64,000 nucleotides of DNA, from the NCBI RefSeq assembly GCF_001644645.1, contig NZ_CP011390.1, positions 4,667,501 to 4,731,500 of the forward strand, read 5' to 3'. Source of the stretch: Flavisolibacter tropicus (GTDB taxonomy: Bacteria > Bacteroidota > Bacteroidia > Chitinophagales > Chitinophagaceae). Every line of letters begins with the position of its first letter. Positions within the stretch are counted from its first letter, which is position 1. This document shows positions 55,658 to 64,000 of the stretch, piece by piece. The translations under genes were made by a program, and so were the position numbers. The notes below the pieces were generated by a model that saw only the letters and a list, made by a program, of their open reading frames with translations, was not told where the DNA came from and made no database searches.

Positions 55658-56485
55658 TCAAATATTTAATCTGATTGATTTACCTTTTTTAACTGTTGTT
55701 AAGGTATTTCTTTTATGGAAAATAAATTGAGACAGATCTACAAGAATATAAATGACTAAAGCAAAAGGTAACAATATAGAAGCAAGGAAAGTTACTCTAT
55801 GAAATATGGTGGCATTCGGAGCTAAGGCCTCATTGGGTTTTCCATAGTCAATTGTCGAAAATACATTATTGTATAGCTGCAGAGAAATGTGGCCTTCATA
55901 TCCCAGGTACAATTCCTTATTTCTAATTAACTCATCCAATGACTTAATACCTTTGGGAAAATGAGGCTCCAGGTTCGCATCAAAAAAATACCACTTCCCA
56001 TCCACGTTGGCCTCTAAAGCAAAATGCCCCTTTAAACCAACTTTCCGGTAAGGAACGCCAATCTTTTTCAAGGCAGCGGCTAATACAATCGATACCTGGG
56101 AGCAGGCAGCGTACGGGTACTTCATAATATCATCCGGTATTACTACGGCATTCAAATTAGACCAAATAAATTGGCCGGATAAGTAAGAAATCCAGTTCTG
56201 TTGAAAAGTGTACGTGCTGTAACTATGATAGAACCGAAAGGAGATGGTTTTGCTTAAAAATTGCACATAATCCAGTGTCTGTCGGTTATCCTTTCCCAAG
56301 GAAGCGTCAGCATAATTGATTAGGTCATTTACACTACGCAGTTGGTAAAGAAGTGTGGAGTCGTAGTTCTCCCATGCATGTCCTTGGCTTCTATCAATCG
56401 TTTCATTTTTAAGTCCATACTTAAAATAACTTAGTATTAGACATAGGAGAGCTATGTAAACAATCAATCGAAGCACTTTCTTCAT
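55658..56485 (-). CDS. Transglutaminase-like membrane protein, copy B
   Basis: A 275-aa paralogue of the protein at 54.4-55.3 kb. By eye most of the central 180 residues are the same, including YAACSQVSIVLAAALKKIGV, KGHFALEANVDGKWYFFDAN and HFPKGIKSLDEL. The triad Cys, His, Asp is kept. It has helices at both ends (VLRLIVYIALLCLILSYF; LASILLPFALVIYILVDL). The C-terminal tail is shorter than in copy A. The two genes arose by tandem duplication and are separated by ~370 bases. Confidence 0.78.
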   Translation of the reverse strand: MKKVLRLIVYIALLCLILSYFKYGLKNETIDRSQGHAWENYDSTLLYQLRSVNDLINYADASLGKDNRQTLDYVQFLSKTISFRFYHSYSTYTFQQNWISYLSGQFIWSNLNAVVIPDDIMKYPYAACSQVSIVLAAALKKIGVPYRKVGLKGHFALEANVDGKWYFFDANLEPHFPKGIKSLDELIRNKELYLGYEGHISLQLYNNVFSTIDYGKPNEALAPNATIFHRVTFLASILLPFALVIYILVDLSQFIFHKRNTLTTVKKGKSIRLNI

Positions 56486-56899
56486 ACAGACTGGTGTTAA
56501 TAGGTTGATACATGTTAAATCAAAAGGGGTAGGGGCTGCAGTATTGATAAGGCCAGAAAGCTTACAGGCTTAAGGAGGGATTATTGTCGGTAAGATGATG
56601 TGATCGTTTTTCCTTACTTGATCCAAAACATTTTTCACAGAGGTAGTTCGCAGCTTTGGCTTAGCTGCTGGTAAAGTGAATTCACAAGGCGAGGTCTAAA
56701 TAAAAGGTTGGCGCTATAGCCCTATTAATTTTTAAATTTAAAATTAATATATTTAATTACCTCTGGTAAGCGATAGGACAATTAAAATGAGAATAGTATA
56801 GAAGTAAAGGTAGAAAAGATCTAAGGAATGGTGTTAGCGTATGATCTCTTGACAGAATAAGGTAATTCCGATCTCTATGTAGGCCGTAAGTACTACATC
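56486..56899. other. Divergent spacer before the second Wzt gene
   Basis: 414 bases without a gene. It holds a 25-bp near-perfect AT palindrome (arms ATTAATTTT 56724-56732 and AAAATTAAT 56740-56748). The 80 bases ahead of this Wzt gene do not resemble those ahead of copy 1, so any duplication did not include the promoter side. Confidence 0.4.
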
Positions 56900-58171
56900 A
56901 TGAGCGATACAGTTATCAAGGTAGAAGAAGTGGGCAAGCTCTACAAGCTGGGCGAGATTGGCACCGGCACACTGAGCCATGATTTGAACCGTTGGTTTGC
57001 CAGGATAAGAGGCAAAGATGACCCCTTTGCCAAAGTAGGCGAGACCAATGACCGCACCTCAAAAGGCTCCAGCGACTATGTGTGGGCGCTCAAAGATGTG
57101 AGCTTTGAAGTCAAACAAGGAGAGGTAATGGGCATTATTGGTCGCAACGGGGCGGGTAAATCCACCCTCTTAAAAATCCTTTCTAAAGTTACTACCCCTT
57201 CACTTGGTAGAGTCAAAATCAAAGGCCGCATAGCCTCACTGCTGGAGGTTGGCACCGGTTTTCACCCTGAACTTACGGGGCGGGAAAACATCTTTCTTAA
57301 TGGCGCCATCCTGGGGATGACCAAAGCGGAAATCAAAAAGAAGTTTGATGCCATCGTGGATTTTGCCGGTGTGGAGCGCTACATCGATACTCCAGTAAAA
57401 CGCTATTCTTCGGGGATGTATGTGCGCCTGGCCTTTGCCGTAGCTGCCTTCCTGGAGCCCGAGATCCTCATTGTAGATGAGGTGCTGGCTGTGGGTGATT
57501 ATGAATTTCAAAAGAAGTGCATCGGCCGAATGAAAGAAGTCAGTACGAATGACGGCCGCACTGTACTCTTCGTCAGCCATGATATGCAGGCTGTTTCTAC
57601 TTTAACGGCTAACTCTATTTACCTGAAAAACGGTACTATATCTTCAATCGGCCCCACAATGAAGGTCATCAATGAATATATTGAGGCTACCAAGGCTAGG
57701 GATAACATTTATCTTTCAACCAAACCGGCTTCAGTTCCCCATATTAAAAGGGTCGAAATAAAAACCTCGCTTCCCAATAACGTGCATGAATGTACCGCAC
57801 CATTAGCATTGGAATTCATCGTAAATACTCCTTCTCCTATAAAAGATGCCTGTTTTTCATTTCAGATTATCGATTCCAAAGGAAGAAATTATGTCCATCA
57901 ATGGATTTTTGATTGCGATATGCCCTATGGCAGAGAAAGCGGCCAATACAAGCTGATCTGTGCCATACCAGCTATCAAGCTTTACATGGGTAAGTACTAT
58001 TTACGATGCTACTTTTCGGAACCACCAGGGGGTGCCATGTTTGAAGTGCTGGAAGATATATGCCCTTTTGAAATGGTGATGTATAAGGTAATACGTAATA
58101 AGTTTCAATGGTATCCTGATGCTTGTGCCTATCTGGAAGAGGCAAATTGGAGTATTAAAAAACTACTGTAA
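56900..58171 (+). CDS. ABC exporter ATPase with C-terminal glycan-binding domain (Wzt-like), copy 2
   Basis: A 423-aa ATPase. The first ~230 residues differ from copy 1 at about 20 positions only; Walker A GRNGAGKST, YSSGMYVRLAF and ILIVDEVLAVGD are unchanged. From the H-loop (SHDMQAV instead of SHNMASL) onward the sequences diverge completely. The C-terminal domain (~250-423; DACFSFQIIDSKGRNYVHQW, YYLRCYFSEPPGG) is a different Wzt_C-type domain. No second Wzm gene is in the window. It probably works with the permease at 42.3 kb on another polymer or another chain end. The next gene follows 3 bases later. Confidence 0.92.
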   Translation: MSDTVIKVEEVGKLYKLGEIGTGTLSHDLNRWFARIRGKDDPFAKVGETNDRTSKGSSDYVWALKDVSFEVKQGEVMGIIGRNGAGKSTLLKILSKVTTPSLGRVKIKGRIASLLEVGTGFHPELTGRENIFLNGAILGMTKAEIKKKFDAIVDFAGVERYIDTPVKRYSSGMYVRLAFAVAAFLEPEILIVDEVLAVGDYEFQKKCIGRMKEVSTNDGRTVLFVSHDMQAVSTLTANSIYLKNGTISSIGPTMKVINEYIEATKARDNIYLSTKPASVPHIKRVEIKTSLPNNVHECTAPLALEFIVNTPSPIKDACFSFQIIDSKGRNYVHQWIFDCDMPYGRESGQYKLICAIPAIKLYMGKYYLRCYFSEPPGGAMFEVLEDICPFEMVMYKVIRNKFQWYPDACAYLEEANWSIKKLL

Positions 58172-58174
58172 CAT

Positions 58175-58966
58175 ATGATATTTAAAAAGCTTTTTGGCGT
58201 TGCTACAAAATCCAGAGATCAGTCGAGGGCTCAAGAGGTGATCAATGAAGTCTATCAAGGAAGAGGCAATATGGATAAACGGTACCCGTCTGATTTCAGT
58301 GTTGATGAAATAGCACAAATAGAAAAAGTAAGACTATATACCATGACAAGTAGCGAAAGATTGGTAAGCCTTTCGCGGGCTATTGAGTATATCCATTATA
58401 ATAACATTGAGGGCGATATGGTGGAGTGTGGAGTTTGGAAAGGGGGCAGTATGATGTTAGCAGCCAATAAATTGAAATCTTTAAATAACACAAGCAAGAG
58501 CTTGTTTCTGTTTGATACATTCGAAGGAATGTCCCATCCGACAGACGTAGATGTAACCTACGAGCATAATTCTGCAAAAGAATTGTTGGAAAACCAGGAG
58601 CGCAATCCGGAAGTAGCAAATATATGGTGCTATTCTACACTGGAAGAAGTAAGGGCCAACTTACATTCAACGGGTTATCCATCAGAGAAGATTCATTTTA
58701 TAAAAGGGAAAGTAGAGCAAACGTTACCTTATGGCAAAATCAATACGATCTCATTATTAAGGCTGGATACAGATTGGTATGAGTCTACCAAACATGAACT
58801 GGAAATCTTGTATGATAGGTTAGTGTCAGGCGGTGTATTGATCATCGATGATTATGGACACTGGAGCGGTGCCAGAAAAGCAGTAGATGAGTTTATAGCG
58901 AACAGGAAACTAAAATTATTTTTAAATAGGGTAGACTACACCTGCAGGCTAGCCATTAAAATGTAA
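58175..58966 (+). CDS. TylF/MycF-type O-methyltransferase
   Basis: A 263-aa SAM-dependent methyltransferase of the macrocin O-methyltransferase family. MVECGVWKGGSMMLAAN is the SAM-binding loop; LFLFDTFEGMSHPTD, LRLDTDWYESTKHELEILYD and VLIIDDYGHWSGARKAVDEF carry the acidic residues for the metal. Members methylate sugar hydroxyls. Directly after the second Wzt gene, it may cap the polymer: in known Wzt systems the C-terminal domain reads such a methyl cap. Confidence 0.9.
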   Translation: MIFKKLFGVATKSRDQSRAQEVINEVYQGRGNMDKRYPSDFSVDEIAQIEKVRLYTMTSSERLVSLSRAIEYIHYNNIEGDMVECGVWKGGSMMLAANKLKSLNNTSKSLFLFDTFEGMSHPTDVDVTYEHNSAKELLENQERNPEVANIWCYSTLEEVRANLHSTGYPSEKIHFIKGKVEQTLPYGKINTISLLRLDTDWYESTKHELEILYDRLVSGGVLIIDDYGHWSGARKAVDEFIANRKLKLFLNRVDYTCRLAIKM

Positions 58967-59233
58967 CAGCAATATGAAACGCATAATCTAATCTCTTCTG
59001 ATTTATGGAAGACACAGTTATAGATCAATCAATACTTCACCAATATATCTATTTGCAAAACTGAGGATTTCTTCTGTATTAGTATGACGGATTGATTGAA
59101 TGGATTAGGAGGAGATAGTTATTTGATAACGTTGAGCTTACATTTTCTATAGAAAGTACTAACGTTTTAATTATAGGAACTAGGCTTGATTTATAAATAT
59201 CTCTAACTAAATGGACAATAAATTAAGAATAAA
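58967..59233. other. Spacer between methyltransferase genes
   Basis: 267 AT-rich bases. I see no gene, hairpin or promoter that I can support. Confidence 0.4.
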
Positions 59234-60049
59234 ATGTTTTTAAAAAGAATATTTCAACAAACGCTAAATGTCCAGGAACGCATAGCTCTACCCAAAGCAG
59301 AACTAGTAGCTTCAATTGAAAAGAATCGAAGGTCCTTGGAGCTAATAGATAATTGGATAGATGATGTTGCATTTCTGCAATCGGTTTTTAATTATGGAGT
59401 TCCAGATTTTATAAAATCGGAGTTAAATAAACCAATTGATAATCAGCCAACCTATAGTGATTATATAGTTGCAATTGCCAATAAACATTTTGATTCTGTC
59501 AGTTACTTTGAAATTGGTGTTTCAGTTGGAAAGAACTTCTTTCAAATGATAAATGGTATTAATAATGCAAGCTTTACGGGATTAGATATTGAAGAGATTA
59601 ACCCTATAATAGAAAAAAAGCTGCAGTTAAAAGATATTGTTGAATGGGATAGAATGGAAGGCTCTATTAAAAAAAATAAATCTTCCCTTCGAAAATATGT
59701 ATCTAACGGTAAAGAAGTTAAATACCTATCAGCAGATGTTTGGGACCAAAATAGTTGGTCTAAACTAAGTGGCAATAAATTCAATATTATTTTTTCGGAT
59801 GCTCTTCATACTCCCGAAGCAATTTTATTTGAATTTGAAATGCTAGTAAAGTTCAACCTGTTATCAGAAAAATTTATAATAATCTGGGATGATTTAGTAG
59901 GAAGTATGAAAGATTCTTTTTACAAAATCATAAAAAGATATGATAAGGCCTTTAAGGTAAAGGACGTTTATTTATTAAATGTGAATGGTTGGGTTGGGCA
60001 ACATGAACAAGCTCATACAATAGGAATTCTATCAAACTTTGAAGTTTAA
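59234..60049 (+). CDS. Class I SAM methyltransferase-like protein
   Basis: A 271-aa protein. YFEIGVSVGKNFFQMI is a SAM-loop pattern (E.G...G), TGLDIEEI is the following acidic strand, and NIIFSDALHTPEAILFEF and IIIWDDLVG fit the later strands. A Rossmann-fold methyltransferase is likely, the target unknown. It ends in a one-base overlap (TAATG) with the next gene. Confidence 0.72.
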   Translation: MFLKRIFQQTLNVQERIALPKAELVASIEKNRRSLELIDNWIDDVAFLQSVFNYGVPDFIKSELNKPIDNQPTYSDYIVAIANKHFDSVSYFEIGVSVGKNFFQMINGINNASFTGLDIEEINPIIEKKLQLKDIVEWDRMEGSIKKNKSSLRKYVSNGKEVKYLSADVWDQNSWSKLSGNKFNIIFSDALHTPEAILFEFEMLVKFNLLSEKFIIIWDDLVGSMKDSFYKIIKRYDKAFKVKDVYLLNVNGWVGQHEQAHTIGILSNFEV

Positions 60050-61008
60050 TGAGAGTTGTACTTACAAACTTATCAAATGAACTTTATGAGCAAAGTCGCT
60101 TTGTTTTGAACAATTCTGCAAAGAAGTTTGGAGTACAAGAAGTATATTCTTATGACTTTGATGAGATAAAATATACCGCTTTCTTTTCAGCGAATAGAGA
60201 GATATTAGAGCAGCCAACGGGTTTAGGTTACTGGCTTTGGAAACCTTATATAATTCTAGAGGCTATGAAAAGACTGTCAGAGGGAGATATAGTTATTTAC
60301 TCGGATTGTGGAATTGAAATCATTAACGATTTAGAACCATTACTAGAAATATGTAGAGCAAGAGAACCGATTTTGCTTTTTGGTAATGCTAATGATAGTA
60401 ATTCTGCATGGACAAAAAGAGATTGTTTTGTGCTGATGGATTGTGATAATGAGTCCTATTGGAATAGTCCACATTGTGATGCAGCTTTTTCTCTGTTTCG
60501 AAAAAGCGAATACAGTATCAGGTTTTTAAATGATTGGCTACGATTTGGTAGTAATAAATATATTATTTCAGATTTAGAGAATGAATGTGGCTTGCCTAAC
60601 CTACCCAATTATATAGCTCATAGGTGGGATCAATCTATCTTATCCTTATTGGCGCAGAAATATAAACTTTCTTTATACAGAATGCCAACGCAATTTGGTA
60701 ATCATTATAAAATACATAGCGCTCGTGTACAAGGTGAATTTAACTGTGTAAATCAAAGCGACTATAGCCAGGTAAATTATTATTTTATTATTCCTTATTA
60801 TAATTCACATTATGGCCAGCTACTTGACCATCATCGTAAAAAGAATAATAGTAATAGTGATCATAATACTCACCAGCAATCACAATATCCTAACAAAGGC
60901 ATTCGTCAATATTTGAAAAGAGGTATAAAAAGACTAATAAAGGGAATGGGAATAAATGGTAAATTCTTTTCAAAAGAAACTGAAAGCTATAGTAGATTTC
61001 TCTTTTAA
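60049..61008 (+). CDS. Glycosyltransferase-like protein (GYWLWKP type)
   Basis: A 319-aa protein. GLGYWLWKPYIILEAMKRL followed by DIVIYSDCGIEI is the pattern of a group of GT-A-like proteins common in surface glycan loci. RWDQSILSLLAQKY also fits. The C-terminal 60 residues are basic with an Asn/His/Gln-rich linker (KKNNSNSDHNTHQQSQYPNK). Donor unknown. Confidence 0.78.
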   Translation: MRVVLTNLSNELYEQSRFVLNNSAKKFGVQEVYSYDFDEIKYTAFFSANREILEQPTGLGYWLWKPYIILEAMKRLSEGDIVIYSDCGIEIINDLEPLLEICRAREPILLFGNANDSNSAWTKRDCFVLMDCDNESYWNSPHCDAAFSLFRKSEYSIRFLNDWLRFGSNKYIISDLENECGLPNLPNYIAHRWDQSILSLLAQKYKLSLYRMPTQFGNHYKIHSARVQGEFNCVNQSDYSQVNYYFIIPYYNSHYGQLLDHHRKKNNSNSDHNTHQQSQYPNKGIRQYLKRGIKRLIKGMGINGKFFSKETESYSRFLF

Positions 61009-61071
61009 TTTTAGTTAATTATAGTAGGTGATTATTTATGTCTTCCGTTTGAATAATTGCAAATCTGATCA

Positions 61072-61905
61072 ATGCTTCATCCAAAAATTAGTATAATACT
61101 TCCAACATTCAACTCAGAAAAGTTTATATGCTCATGCCTTTCCAGCTTAGTTACCCAATCGTTTGAAAAAATTGAAATAATCATTCAGGATGGAATGTCT
61201 ACGGATAATACGGTAAAGATCATTCAAGAGTTTTTAAATAAGCAGAACCAAGTTAATATAAGAATTGTTTCTGAAAAAGATAATGGTATTTATGATGCAA
61301 TGAATAAGGCCATAAAAATGGCAAAGGGAGACTATATATACTTTCTAGGAAGTGATGATATTTTAATTGAAAGCAATTCTTTGCAAACTGTTTATGAGGC
61401 TATTGAAAAAAACAACTTCCCGGACTTTGTATATGGTAATGTACTCTTCGGTGAAACTAACTATCTATATAATGGGGAATTTGATATTTGTAAGCTGTAT
61501 GATATTAATATCTGCCATCAAGCCATTTTTTATAAACGAACGGTCTTTAACACTATAGGTTTTTTTGATCTATCATTTCCAGCCTTGGCTGATTGGCACT
61601 TTAATATCAAATGCTTTCTTAACAGTCATCTTATAAAAAAGTATATCCCTGTATTGATCGCAAGATATGCAGCAAAGGGGTTTAGTTCTCAATTCAAGGA
61701 TCCTTTCCTAGGCCAGAAGGAGTCTATAGTTAGGTTATTGGCAGTAAATGCTGAAAAAAATCAGTATCATCTGTTAATGCGTTACTTGTGTAATACCCAA
61801 AAACTAGCTGGTAGGCTTAAATCCTTTTATCATCAAGGCATGTATCATTTACTGCAAATCAAGAAAAAGATTTTCAGCCATACACCCAATAGAAAAATAG
61901 TTTAA
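61072..61905 (+). CDS. Family 2 glycosyltransferase
   Basis: A 277-aa GT2. It has ISIILPTFNSEKFICSCLSSL, IIIQDGMSTDNTVKII, EKDNGIYDAMNKAIKMAKGD and YFLGSDDIL (metal site), then HQAIFYKRTVF. This is the PssA/WcaA-like pattern (DGIYDAMNKG). Cytoplasmic or peripheral. Separate from its neighbours by 63 and 418 bases. Confidence 0.93.
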   Translation: MLHPKISIILPTFNSEKFICSCLSSLVTQSFEKIEIIIQDGMSTDNTVKIIQEFLNKQNQVNIRIVSEKDNGIYDAMNKAIKMAKGDYIYFLGSDDILIESNSLQTVYEAIEKNNFPDFVYGNVLFGETNYLYNGEFDICKLYDINICHQAIFYKRTVFNTIGFFDLSFPALADWHFNIKCFLNSHLIKKYIPVLIARYAAKGFSSQFKDPFLGQKESIVRLLAVNAEKNQYHLLMRYLCNTQKLAGRLKSFYHQGMYHLLQIKKKIFSHTPNRKIV

Positions 61906-62323
61906 AAGAATATTTATCACGTATAAATTTAAAACAATTAAGAGACGCTTGTTGCTCAATAGTTGAGCAATACTTTGTTGAAAATAATTTTGATCAAAAG
62001 TTACAATTGCCGGATTTGTAGAATCTGTCGATAGTTTCTATCTTAATGTTTATTGCCCTTTGTATGTTTCAATAATCGAAACAATTGGAAAAGTAAGAGT
62101 AGAGGCAATGTCATATTGAACTCCTGTAATTACATTAACCCAGGCAGGAAGGATAGAGGTTGTTAAACACATGGAGACTTTATTACTGCTTAATGAAAGT
62201 AATAATGATTTAGATTAAAAGACTCTACAATTTTAAAAGACAACTGGTGGTATCAGAAACTTGCAATGAATAGACAAAAAGCAACTACTCTATAGAAGTG
62301 CTGACTCAAAACTTTTATGACAA
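61906..62323. other. Noncoding region with a perfect small hairpin
   Basis: 418 bases without a credible gene. TTGCTCAA (61952-61959) and TTGAGCAA (61963-61970) form a perfect 8-bp hairpin with a three-base loop, ~50 bases after the previous stop. No T run follows, so it is a weak terminator at best. Confidence 0.45.
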
Positions 62324-63481
62324 ATGGATTCTGTCAATAATGGAAAAATAAGAGCTATTGCCATGTATCTCCCCCAATTTCATCCCATACCGGAAAATGA
62401 TGAATGGTGGGGCAAAGGTTTTACGGAATGGACAAATGTAACAAAAGCAAAGCCCCTGTTTAAAGGCCATTACCAACCACATTTACCTGCAGACCTTGGG
62501 TTTTATGATTTGCGGTTACCCGAAATCAGGGAGCAACAGGCGCAGTTGGCAAAAGCGTATGGCATTTATGGGTTTTGCTACTACCACTATTGGTTCAACG
62601 GTCGCCGGCTTTTGGAACGACCTTTTGAGGAAGTGTTTAAAACCGGCAAGCCTGATTTTCCATTCATGTTGTGTTGGGCAAATGAAAACTGGACACGGGT
62701 TTGGGATGGAATGAATAATGAGGTCTTACTGGCACAAAACTATTCTGAAGAAGATGACCGGGCTCACATTAAAACCCTGATTCCTTATTTGAAGGACAGT
62801 AGGTATATAAAGGTGAACGGAAAACCTGTCATAGCCATTTATCGGTCCACCTCATTACCTTATCCAAAACGGACTACAGATGTATGGAGAGAAGAAGCCC
62901 GAAGGCAAGGGGTTGAATTATACATTTGTCGCTTTGATAATTCTTCTAGCATTGGCGAGTGCTACATTAAAGATGGAGGCTTTGATGCAGCAGTGAACTT
63001 CGAGCCATTTGGTTATCACTTCAATGAGTTCAAGGTGGAAATGGATCGGGTTAACCGCAAGCAGATCGGAAAAAGAATAATAGAAAAACTGCACCGCACA
63101 CTATTGAAAAACTTTGATAAAGAAGCGTATAGAGAGGCATTGCAAAAGAAATGGCACATACTGGATTATAACAGCTACTCAGCATTTGTTTGCAATAAGG
63201 GCCTTCCTTCTTATAAATGCTTTCCAGGCATTACGCCTATGTGGGACAATTATGCACGTAAACAAAAGAACTATCTCATTTTTAAAAATGCTAGCCCTGA
63301 AAGTTATGGGCATTGGCTTCGGTTTATCGTTCAAAATTTTAAACCCTATTCTCCTGACGAAAATTTCATTTTTATAAATGCTTGGAACGAATGGGCAGAG
63401 GGTAACCATTTAGAGCCTTGCCAAAAATGGGGGCGTAGGTATCTGGAAGTCACAAAGGAAGTTTTGAACGGAAAGCAATAG
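62324..63481 (+). CDS. WbsX-type glycoside hydrolase family 99-like protein
   Basis: A 385-aa protein of the WbsX group. The whole family pattern is present: AMYLPQFHPIPENDEWWGKG, FTEWTNVTKAKPLFKGHYQP, YGFCYYHYWFNGRRLLERP, FMLCWANENWTRVWDG and INAWNEWAEGNHLEPCQKWG. WbsX proteins are found in O-antigen and capsule loci, often fused to or beside glycosyltransferases, and resemble GH99 endomannosidases; their reaction is not established. No signal peptide, so cytoplasmic. Confidence 0.93.
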   Translation: MDSVNNGKIRAIAMYLPQFHPIPENDEWWGKGFTEWTNVTKAKPLFKGHYQPHLPADLGFYDLRLPEIREQQAQLAKAYGIYGFCYYHYWFNGRRLLERPFEEVFKTGKPDFPFMLCWANENWTRVWDGMNNEVLLAQNYSEEDDRAHIKTLIPYLKDSRYIKVNGKPVIAIYRSTSLPYPKRTTDVWREEARRQGVELYICRFDNSSSIGECYIKDGGFDAAVNFEPFGYHFNEFKVEMDRVNRKQIGKRIIEKLHRTLLKNFDKEAYREALQKKWHILDYNSYSAFVCNKGLPSYKCFPGITPMWDNYARKQKNYLIFKNASPESYGHWLRFIVQNFKPYSPDENFIFINAWNEWAEGNHLEPCQKWGRRYLEVTKEVLNGKQ

Positions 63482-63670
63482 GGGTAATGGAAAGTATACC
63501 AATACATTGTTTTAAGTAGTACTAACCCTTTTGGTCCAGCGATGAAACTGGTATTCTTATGTAAAGATTTGTAACTTGTATATGACAAACTTACAGAAGC
63601 CATTTAATGCTTACCCTGCTAATGAAAACAATAGAAATCAGCGCTTTGTTCATTCGATATACTAGCAGGC

Positions 63671-64000
63671 ATGATCTCCATTATTATTTGTTCGAAAAGC
63701 CCAGCTTTATTGGAGCAAGTATCCCAAAATATTGCAGCCACTATTGGGCTGCCTTATGAGATCATAGCTGTTGATAATACAAAAGGAGAGTATGGTATTT
63801 GTGCAGCCTATAATAGAGGTGCAAAAAAGAGCAACTTCGAATGCCTGTGTTTCATGCACGAAGACATTTTATTTCATACCCAGAACTGGGGAAATGCGGT
63901 GGTTGATTTGTTGGCTGATCCATCCATTGGATTGGTAGGCGTTATTGGAAGTAAGTACTTAGTAAATGCCCCTGCCCATTGGTGGGGGGGAGGCATTGAT
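63671..64000 (+). CDS. Glycosyltransferase, 5' part, cut by the window edge
   Basis: An open frame of 110 codons runs from ATG 63671 to the last base without a stop. It begins MISIIICSKSPALLEQVSQN and has PYEIIAVDNTKGEYGICAAY, FMHEDILFHTQNWG and GVIGSKYLVNAPAHWWGGG. This matches a GT2-like group of glycosyltransferases whose metal site is HED. A GT function in the same locus is likely. The 189 bases before it hold nothing recognisable. Confidence 0.8.
   Translation, partial: MISIIICSKSPALLEQVSQNIAATIGLPYEIIAVDNTKGEYGICAAYNRGAKKSNFECLCFMHEDILFHTQNWGNAVVDLLADPSIGLVGVIGSKYLVNAPAHWWGGGID

Noticed and set aside
55500-55730. 76-codon plus-strand ORF between the duplicated transglutaminase-like genes
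   Set aside because: It runs antisense into the end of a real gene, with no recognised sequence or ribosome site.

Overview
The window reads as a chromosomal segment of a Bacteroidota bacterium, most likely of the Chitinophagaceae type. The evidence is promoter-like TTG / TAnnTTTG elements, a type IX secretion C-terminal sorting domain, a SusC-type TonB plug module, a UpxY-type NusG paralogue heading a polysaccharide locus, and AT-leaning codon use. No tRNA, CRISPR array, insertion sequence or prophage is visible. All assignments come from reading the sequence; no database search was run.

Layout. (1) 1-991: the 3' end of a 23S rRNA gene, 5S rRNA and an intrinsic terminator. (2) 1.2-9.7 kb: a leftward ridA-trehalase-metallophosphoesterase operon, a short 3-hydroxyacyl-CoA dehydrogenase-like gene, and a large secreted propeller/Ig protein that is split by a frameshift. 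(3) 9.8-14.2 kb: a DNA-damage group of UmuC, a UmuD whose catalytic Ser and Lys are both replaced, a 2H phosphoesterase-like protein, an SRAP (YedK/HMCES) protein and a PA0069-type radical SAM protein. (4) 14.2-17.5 kb: an unusual single-chain VIT-vWA-TonB plug-TPR protein. (5) 17.5-21.4 kb: a compact unit with a consensus promoter, two tandem leader-peptide/terminator cassettes, a 27-aa membrane peptide, a 139-aa protein, a predicted H-type pseudoknot, an AAA+ ATPase carrying the same N-domain as the 139-aa protein, the RNA ligase RtcB and a terminator. This is the best candidate for an undescribed system. (6) 21.7-24.1 kb: a transglutaminase-like membrane protein and a NagX-like acyltransferase, both leftward.

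(7) 24.1-64 kb: a long rightward cell-surface polysaccharide locus. It starts with a hexapeptide acetyltransferase and the UpxY/NusG-like antiterminator, then Wza-type export lipoprotein and Wzc-type tyrosine kinase with a Gly-Tyr repeat tail. Nucleotide-sugar genes follow: UDP-GlcNAc 4-epimerase type, RmlB, Ugd, UDP-xylose synthase and RmlA. Next come an epimerase/ATP-grasp/HAD/GT2/NeuD/WecE block and a GT-C membrane transferase, one Wzm permease with a Wzt ATPase, and many glycosyltransferases. A second Wzt lies 13 kb downstream with a nearly identical ATPase half and an unrelated C-terminal domain. The locus is interrupted by a leftward block (52.6-56.5 kb) of an acyltransferase and two duplicated transglutaminase-like proteins. 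It runs off the right edge inside another glycosyltransferase gene.

The sugar genes together predict UDP-GalNAc, UDP-glucuronate, UDP-xylose and a dTDP-4-amino-4,6-dideoxyhexose as precursors. The ABC exporter plus Wza/Wzc suggests secretion of one or two related polymers. Two of the broken or variable reading frames (a T7 tract in a GT2 gene, and the split propeller gene) may be assembly errors or real switches and need read-level checking.
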